In this document: positions 59,036 to 64,000 of the stretch, piece by piece
How positions within the stretch are numbered: the stretch's first letter is position 1
How the letters are laid out: every line of letters starts with the position of its first letter
Origin: a virus
Direction: 5' to 3' (one strand)
DNA: 64,000 nt
Virus record (IMG/VR): IMGVR_UViG_3300044712_000815
Coordinates: 95,265 to 159,264 of that record
Notes under the pieces: generated by a model
The model's input: the letters and a program-made list of their open reading frames with translations, nothing else
Database searches by the model: none
Told to the model about the DNA's origin: nothing
Translations under genes and position numbers: made by a program

Positions 59036-62000
59036 TTAAATTATAATCCAACCAACATTAGTTATTGGCACTATGATTATTGATGTATTGTGATATTGTA
59101 ATTCAATATTAGAATATCCATTTATTTTTTCATTATTATATATATTTATATTTACTGAGCCAAATCCGATATTGGTTATTGTGTATCCATTTTGATTACT
59201 CGATGCCATTGATATCATATTAATATCTATTGTGGTTGTACCTGATACTAAAATAATATCATCGTTAGTTTGCAATGTCGTTGTTCCAGTAACAATTCTA
59301 AATGTTCTAATTGATGGTCCACCACCACCTGATGTACCCGAACTACCTGAACTACCCGATGTACCATTTTCACCACTTGAACCCGATGTACCATTTTCAC
59401 CACTTGAACCCGATGTACCATTTTCACCACTTGAACCCGATGTACCATTTTCACCACTTGAACCCGATGTACCATTTTCACCACTTGAACCCGATGTACC
59501 ATTTTCACCACTTGAACCTGAACTTCCTGATGTACCATTCACACCACTTGATCCTGAACTTCCCGAACCAATATCATATTCTGTTGCTAACCCATTACTA
59601 TCAAATCCAGCTAATTTATTAATTGTTCCAATATGACCAGAATCTGTCCAATTTAAATTTGATAAACTTTGATGGTTATTCGCAGTAAAACCTGCAATAC
59701 TAACCTGTGTTGACCTATTTCCTAAAATATAACTGATACCATCTGTTGCTATTCTACATTTACCATAATTATTATCATTTTGTGTCCAATATGTTATTCT
59801 CGTATAAATTACAAATTCGGGTGAGAATGATGTCAAATTACCTAAACTTAATGTTCGAATATCTTCTGCTTGCGCTGATATTAGTGTAGTATATGTATTT
59901 TGTGGTTGCAAAAATATCATTCTATATGATTGTGATACTATATCATTTGTGGTTGGAATAATAATTTGATATACATTATAATATCTATTGTTTGCACCTG
60001 GTGTTAATGTCCCATTAGTTACATTATTAACATACATTATTACATTTGTAGTACCAGTAAATGGAAATGATCCATCTATAAATATTGATGTTGTACCACT
60101 AATATACATCAATTTATAAGTTAATGATGACAATGATGGTATCACTGTTGATAAATCTTCATCTTTTATAATAGCTACATCGAATTGTGGTTTTTTATTG
60201 TTGTCAACTGCACTATTTTCAAGATATGTCCCACCAATTGCACCACCCCCACTAACTCGATATGTTCCAATTTGACTATGTAATTCTTTATGTGTTTCAT
60301 AATCCATTGTGCCGTGTGTTTCTCTAGTTGCAAATGTGTTTGCTGATGAACTTGATATATAATTAACATATGTTACTTGTATATCACTAAACAACCACAC
60401 ATTTGTTGACCAATGAAAATTTATTCCATCGTTTGAATGTAAAAAATAACTATCAGTTATACCTGAATGTGATTCAGATGTCCATGGACTCGTTAATGTG
60501 TATTTATGACCCCTCCAATAATATGTTAAATCACCAGTTAATGTAGTAGTACGTCCAGTATAATCATATGACACATCTATATTATCACAATCTAAAAATC
60601 CAGTAATTTGACCAGTATCTTCAAGTGAAGTATATGGAACATACAAATTTAAATCTGGTGTTGTACCTGAACTACCTGATGTACCATTTACACCACTTGA
60701 TCCTGATGTACCATTTACACCACTTGATCCTGAACTACCTGATGTACCATTTACACCACTTGATCCTGATGTACCATTTACACCACTTGATCCTGATGTG
60801 CCATTTACACCACTTGATCCTGATGTACCATTTACACCACTTGATCCTGAACTACCTGATGTACCATTTACACCACTTGATCCTGAACTACCTGATGTAC
60901 CATTTACACCACTTGATCCTGAACTACCTGATGTGCCATTTACACCACTTGACCCTGATGTGCCATCCACACCACTTGACCCTGATGTACCATTTACACC
61001 ACTTGATCCTGAACTACCTGATGTGCCATTTACACCACTTGATCCTGATGTACCATCCACACCACTTGATCCTGATGTACCATTTACACCACTTGATCCT
61101 GAACTACCTGATGTACCATCCACACCACTTGATCCTGAACTACCTGATGTACCATCCACACCACTTGATCCTGAACTACCTGATGTACCATCCACACCAC
61201 TTGATCCTGAACTACCTGATGTACCATTTACACCACTTGACCCTGAACTACCTGATGTGCCATTTACACCACTTGACCCTGAACTACCTGATGTGCCATT
61301 TACACCACTTGACCCTGAACTACCTGATGCACCATCCACACCACTTGATCCTGAACTACCTGATGCACCATTCACACCACTTGATCCTGAACTACCTGAT
61401 GCACCATTCACACCACTTGATCCTGAACTACCTGATGCACCATTCACACCACTTGATCCTGAACTACCTGATGTACCTGAACTTCCAGCTGGACCTGGAG
61501 CACCAGTTAATGAAATTTCCCAAAAACCGAATGTCCCACTTCCACCAAATGATTTAATTGTTGCTTCTATTCCACCTGTTAGTTTATTATACATTGAAAT
61601 AGTTGCAATCATATAATTTGTAACACCCGATGATATTATTATATCTTGACCAGTACTTAATGCTAATCCAGTTTCACCTGTCAATTGAATAGTACCACTA
61701 CCCGCAATTGTTAATGTAGTATGAGATATTGTTGAATATTTATCACCCGATAGTCCATCTGTACCTGATGTACCTGAAGTTCCTGGATAATTTGTTTGAT
61801 AATAAGTTTCACCATCATTATCAACTACTACATATTTTGTCAATCCAGTATTGCTTGTTATTCCTGTGATATTTAAATATGTTGTAATAGTACGACCACT
61901 ACCATCTATTGAAAATATATTTCCATCCCCATATGATTGTACTTCAAATATTGTATTTGTGTACCCAGTTAACCCATTTTTAATTGTAAATGCACCTAAA

Positions 62001-64000
62001 CTTGAATTTGTAATTATTTCTGGTTGTGTTGAATTGTTATATGCTTGTTGTAATGATGTAATAGATTGTCCAGCAGCAGATGCAACAGATTCACCAAACT
62101 TAGATGTCATTAAAAATCTTGCTTTTGTAGTATCTGATAAATCGGTACAAGTAATATCGACAGATAATATTCCGATCAATACGGTCACACCCAAAAATGG
62201 TGGGAATATATTAAATTGTTCTGATGATGCTCCAGCAACAACATCAGCGAGTGTTTGATTATTTTCAGATGAATATATTGTTTGACCATATTGAATTTTA
62301 ATATCCCCATTTTGTAATAGATATATTCTTTGATTTGTACCTCTAAACTTTTGACCACTTACTGGAATAGTCGTAACTATACCATTAAGATCATATTTTG
62401 TGGGATCAATTGTATCTACATTCGTAGTTATTCCACTACTTTGTGTTCTATATTGGAATGTTGCTGGTGTTTTTGCAGACAATATCAATCTATTTGGATT
62501 TTTAACATCATTAATAAAATTAATCCCCAATCCATATAATATTCCACTACTTACATTAATTTTCAAATCAGAATTAGATGTTGCATTAGGATAAATACCA
62601 TCATTTATAAGTGGAATTGATTGAAACATATCACGTAATTGAGATACTGCTGATTGTGTAAAGTCTACTTGATTTAAAACAGTATTAATGTAATCTTTAT
62701 TTACATGTGCAATTAATCCCAAATATATATTATCTCGTCTTTCTTGTTCTGTTGGATACGTTATCTGTTGATATAATATTCCATTTTCATTTAATAATAA
62801 ATATGTTAAATATGCTGTAGATATATTTGCTACTGTATCACCTGTAACACCCGAAAATGATATATGAACAATATTTGGATTTGCTGAAAATATTCCAGTA
62901 TTTTTAACTATCCAACCTTTAGCTTCACCAACACTAAATGTTGTGCCACCCGTTAATACTGATATTCCATTAAAGCTATAAACACCTGTAGATGTAACAT
63001 CACCAATTGCAACATTATGTTCTAATAAAGATAATGATGATGCTGTACATTCATTATTAATATCAATATAAATAATACCATCAGTTGTGCCTGATTTGAC
63101 AACAAACCCTATTTTATTCAATCTTGATCCCAATTGTAATGTTGATGAATCATTTATATATTCACCCGATATAGTATCTGATAAATATAATTGATCACTA
63201 ATAGCAAATCCATTAGTATTTAATTCGTGTACTAATCCTCTTGATGTTACAATTCCGGTATGACCACTAAAAATATTTTGTGTAGCCATACCTAACACAA
63301 CAGATGTTGTGTCATTTGAAGCATTAGCTAACGATACAACTAGAACATCATTATAAGCACCTGTTACATACACTAATTGTCCATTTAATATATTATAATT
63401 ATTATTATTATAAACTTGAACAATACTTTCTTCACCAACCTGTAATGTCACATTATCATCAATCATTACAGATAATGTTTTATGTTCTTCATCATAAAAC
63501 ATTTTACCAGTTTCAAAAATTATTTCAGATGTAACACCAGTCATCAAATGAACAAATCTTGTTTTTAATGATCCTTCTAAATTTAAAACATCATTAATAT
63601 ATGATAATCCGGTGTTGGTATTATATCCATATGTTGCTGAATTTTCCCTATATAATATCTGACCATCGTTACCTATTGATGGTAATAATCCTGATGTACC
63701 TGAACTGCCTGAACTTCCTGATGTACCTGAACTGCCTGAACTTCCTGATGTACCTGAACTGCCTGAACTTCCTGATGTACCTGAACTGCCTGAAGTCCCG
63801 TTTGTGCCATTCGTGCCTGAACTTCCTGAACTACCTGAAGTCCCGTTTGTGCCTGAACTACCTGATGTTCCGTTCGTGCCTGAACTACCTGAAGTTCCGT
63901 TCGTGCCTGAACTACCTGATGTTCCGTTCGTGCCTGAACTACCTGATGTTCCGTTCGTGCCTGAACTACCTGATGTTCCGTTCGTGCCTGAACTACCTGA
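59036..64000 (-). CDS. Giant collagen-like tail fibre protein (N-terminus beyond window)
   Basis: At least 1654 visible residues. The frame stays open to the right edge through further Gly-X-Y codons; a TTG at 63547 is only an internal codon (VHLMTGVTSE), so the real start is outside. Three collagen-like blocks are present: about 63690 to the edge, 60660-61500 (~280 residues of GSSGVNGTSGSSG units after GAPGPAGSSG) and 59330-59570 (GENGTSGSSG units). Between them lie beta-rich domains (QLVYVTGAYNDVLVVSLANA; SGDKYSTISHTTLTIAGSGT). The end (SIIIVPITNVGWIII) looks like a compact tip domain. The repeats are extraordinarily rich in Ser and Thr, good O-glycan acceptors. Confidence 0.75.
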   Translation of the reverse strand, partial: SGSSGTNGTSGSSGTNGTSGSSGTNGTSGSSGTNGTSGSSGTNGTSGSSGTNGTSGSSGSSGTNGTNGTSGSSGTSGSSGSSGTSGSSGSSGTSGSSGSSGTSGLLPSIGNDGQILYRENSATYGYNTNTGLSYINDVLNLEGSLKTRFVHLMTGVTSEIIFETGKMFYDEEHKTLSVMIDDNVTLQVGEESIVQVYNNNNYNILNGQLVYVTGAYNDVLVVSLANASNDTTSVVLGMATQNIFSGHTGIVTSRGLVHELNTNGFAISDQLYLSDTISGEYINDSSTLQLGSRLNKIGFVVKSGTTDGIIYIDINNECTASSLSLLEHNVAIGDVTSTGVYSFNGISVLTGGTTFSVGEAKGWIVKNTGIFSANPNIVHISFSGVTGDTVANISTAYLTYLLLNENGILYQQITYPTEQERRDNIYLGLIAHVNKDYINTVLNQVDFTQSAVSQLRDMFQSIPLINDGIYPNATSNSDLKINVSSGILYGLGINFINDVKNPNRLILSAKTPATFQYRTQSSGITTNVDTIDPTKYDLNGIVTTIPVSGQKFRGTNQRIYLLQNGDIKIQYGQTIYSSENNQTLADVVAGASSEQFNIFPPFLGVTVLIGILSVDITCTDLSDTTKARFLMTSKFGESVASAAGQSITSLQQAYNNSTQPEIITNSSLGAFTIKNGLTGYTNTIFEVQSYGDGNIFSIDGSGRTITTYLNITGITSNTGLTKYVVVDNDGETYYQTNYPGTSGTSGTDGLSGDKYSTISHTTLTIAGSGTIQLTGETGLALSTGQDIIISSGVTNYMIATISMYNKLTGGIEATIKSFGGSGTFGFWEISLTGAPGPAGSSGTSGSSGSSGVNGASGSSGSSGVNGASGSSGSSGVNGASGSSGSSGVDGASGSSGSSGVNGTSGSSGSSGVNGTSGSSGSSGVNGTSGSSGSSGVDGTSGSSGSSGVDGTSGSSGSSGVDGTSGSSGSSGVNGTSGSSGVDGTSGSSGVNGTSGSSGSSGVNGTSGSSGVDGTSGSSGVNGTSGSSGSSGVNGTSGSSGSSGVNGTSGSSGSSGVNGTSGSSGVNGTSGSSGVNGTSGSSGVNGTSGSSGSSGVNGTSGSSGVNGTSGSSGTTPDLNLYVPYTSLEDTGQITGFLDCDNIDVSYDYTGRTTTLTGDLTYYWRGHKYTLTSPWTSESHSGITDSYFLHSNDGINFHWSTNVWLFSDIQVTYVNYISSSSANTFATRETHGTMDYETHKELHSQIGTYRVSGGGAIGGTYLENSAVDNNKKPQFDVAIIKDEDLSTVIPSLSSLTYKLMYISGTTSIFIDGSFPFTGTTNVIMYVNNVTNGTLTPGANNRYYNVYQIIIPTTNDIVSQSYRMIFLQPQNTYTTLISAQAEDIRTLSLGNLTSFSPEFVIYTRITYWTQNDNNYGKCRIATDGISYILGNRSTQVSIAGFTANNHQSLSNLNWTDSGHIGTINKLAGFDSNGLATEYDIGSGSSGSSGVNGTSGSSGSSGENGTSGSSGENGTSGSSGENGTSGSSGENGTSGSSGENGTSGSSGENGTSGSSGSSGTSGGGGPSIRTFRIVTGTTTLQTNDDIILVSGTTTIDINMISMASSNQNGYTITNIGFGSVNINIYNNEKINGYSNIELQYHNTSIIIVPITNVGWIII
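59330..59570 (-). repeat. Collagen-like Gly-X-Y repeat block (distal)
   Basis: Near-identical 30-base units coding GENGTSGSSG, at least six copies, flanked by related GSSGVNGTSG units; part of the fibre gene. Confidence 0.85.
60660..61500 (-). repeat. Collagen-like Gly-X-Y repeat block (main)
   Basis: About 840 bases of 27- and 36-base units coding GSSGVNGTS/GVDGTS/GVNGAS triplets. Unit variants are clustered (GVNGAS at one end, GVNGTS and GVDGTS mixed in the middle), the sign of recent unequal duplication. Confidence 0.85.
63690..64000 (-). repeat. Collagen-like Gly-X-Y repeat block (proximal, cut by window)
   Basis: Units coding GSSGSSGTSG and GTNGTSGSSG run to the edge of the window in the same frame as the fibre gene. 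Confidence 0.85.

Noticed and set aside
60660-61500. Regular repeat array considered as CRISPR
   Set aside because: Units are contiguous, lack unique spacers and stay in frame with a protein.
60625-61616. Long plus-strand open frames rich in His/Leu or Pro/Asp across the fibre gene
   Set aside because: They are antisense shadows of the collagen-like repeats; the repeat period keeps all frames open. The minus-strand frame gives Gly-X-Y and continues into folded domains.
1-64000. Alternative genetic code (stop reassignment, as in Lak-type phages)
   Set aside because: TAA, TGA and TAG all end genes at sensible positions next to following starts (for example TAG at 18349 and 46918), with no conserved domain interrupted by a recurrent stop.

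Overview
The window is a very AT-rich, almost fully coding stretch of a large tailed-phage (myovirus) genome with T4-type genes: a gp6-like baseplate wedge protein, a gp25-like wedge protein, a gp17-like large terminase and a gp43-like family B DNA polymerase. The host is probably a member of the Bacteroidota. Two genes are preceded by the TTG-N19/20-TAnnTTTG promoter of that phylum, Shine-Dalgarno sequences are essentially absent, and start codons sit in A-rich contexts. TAA, TAG and TGA all appear to act as stops.

Layout. 1-7133: baseplate genes and a terminase gene broken by a split intein, with a free-standing Vsr-type endonuclease gene between the halves. 7.1-9.2 kb: two ribbon-helix-helix (RHH) genes and a GIY-YIG homing endonuclease. 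9.2-11.1 kb: a full-length DnaK. 11.2-18.3 kb: a dense minus-strand block of about 25 small, mostly unrecognised genes, many joined by 4-base ATGA overlaps, including a radical-SAM-like protein. 18.3-22 kb: a lone TnpB with its own RHH gene, diverging from a second RHH gene joined to a DUF1848 protein and a frameshifted DNA methyltransferase. 22.7-27.9 kb: a minus-strand block of small proteins, several with N-termini like the T4 capsid-targeting peptide. 28-33.2 kb: a plus-strand metabolic block (NAD synthetase, SPFH-type lipoprotein, DHFR fused to a zinc-binding tail, PIN-PhoH ATPase). 34.6-40.6 kb and 46.1-54.8 kb: glycosyltransferases and methyltransferases. 42.4-45.6 kb: a polymerase fragment ending after motif A, followed by a homing endonuclease. 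47.9-64 kb: large tail-fibre or adhesin genes with collagen-like Gly-X-Y blocks, seven IPT/TIG domains, Thr-rich linkers and a fibre-borne phosphodiesterase domain.

How it may fit together. Glycosyltransferases, including one with the Cys signature of autotransporter O-heptosyltransferases and one resembling the PLOD (collagen) type, are interleaved with fibres made largely of Ser/Thr/Gly repeats. This suggests the phage glycosylates its own fibres (inference). Mobile nucleases of at least four types (Vsr-like with a split intein, GIY-YIG, TnpB, DUF7487-like) sit in or beside essential genes, and both terminase and polymerase are broken next to such nucleases.

Limits: all family assignments are from reading motifs by eye; no database search was possible. 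The first gene is cut at the left edge and the last fibre gene at the right edge.
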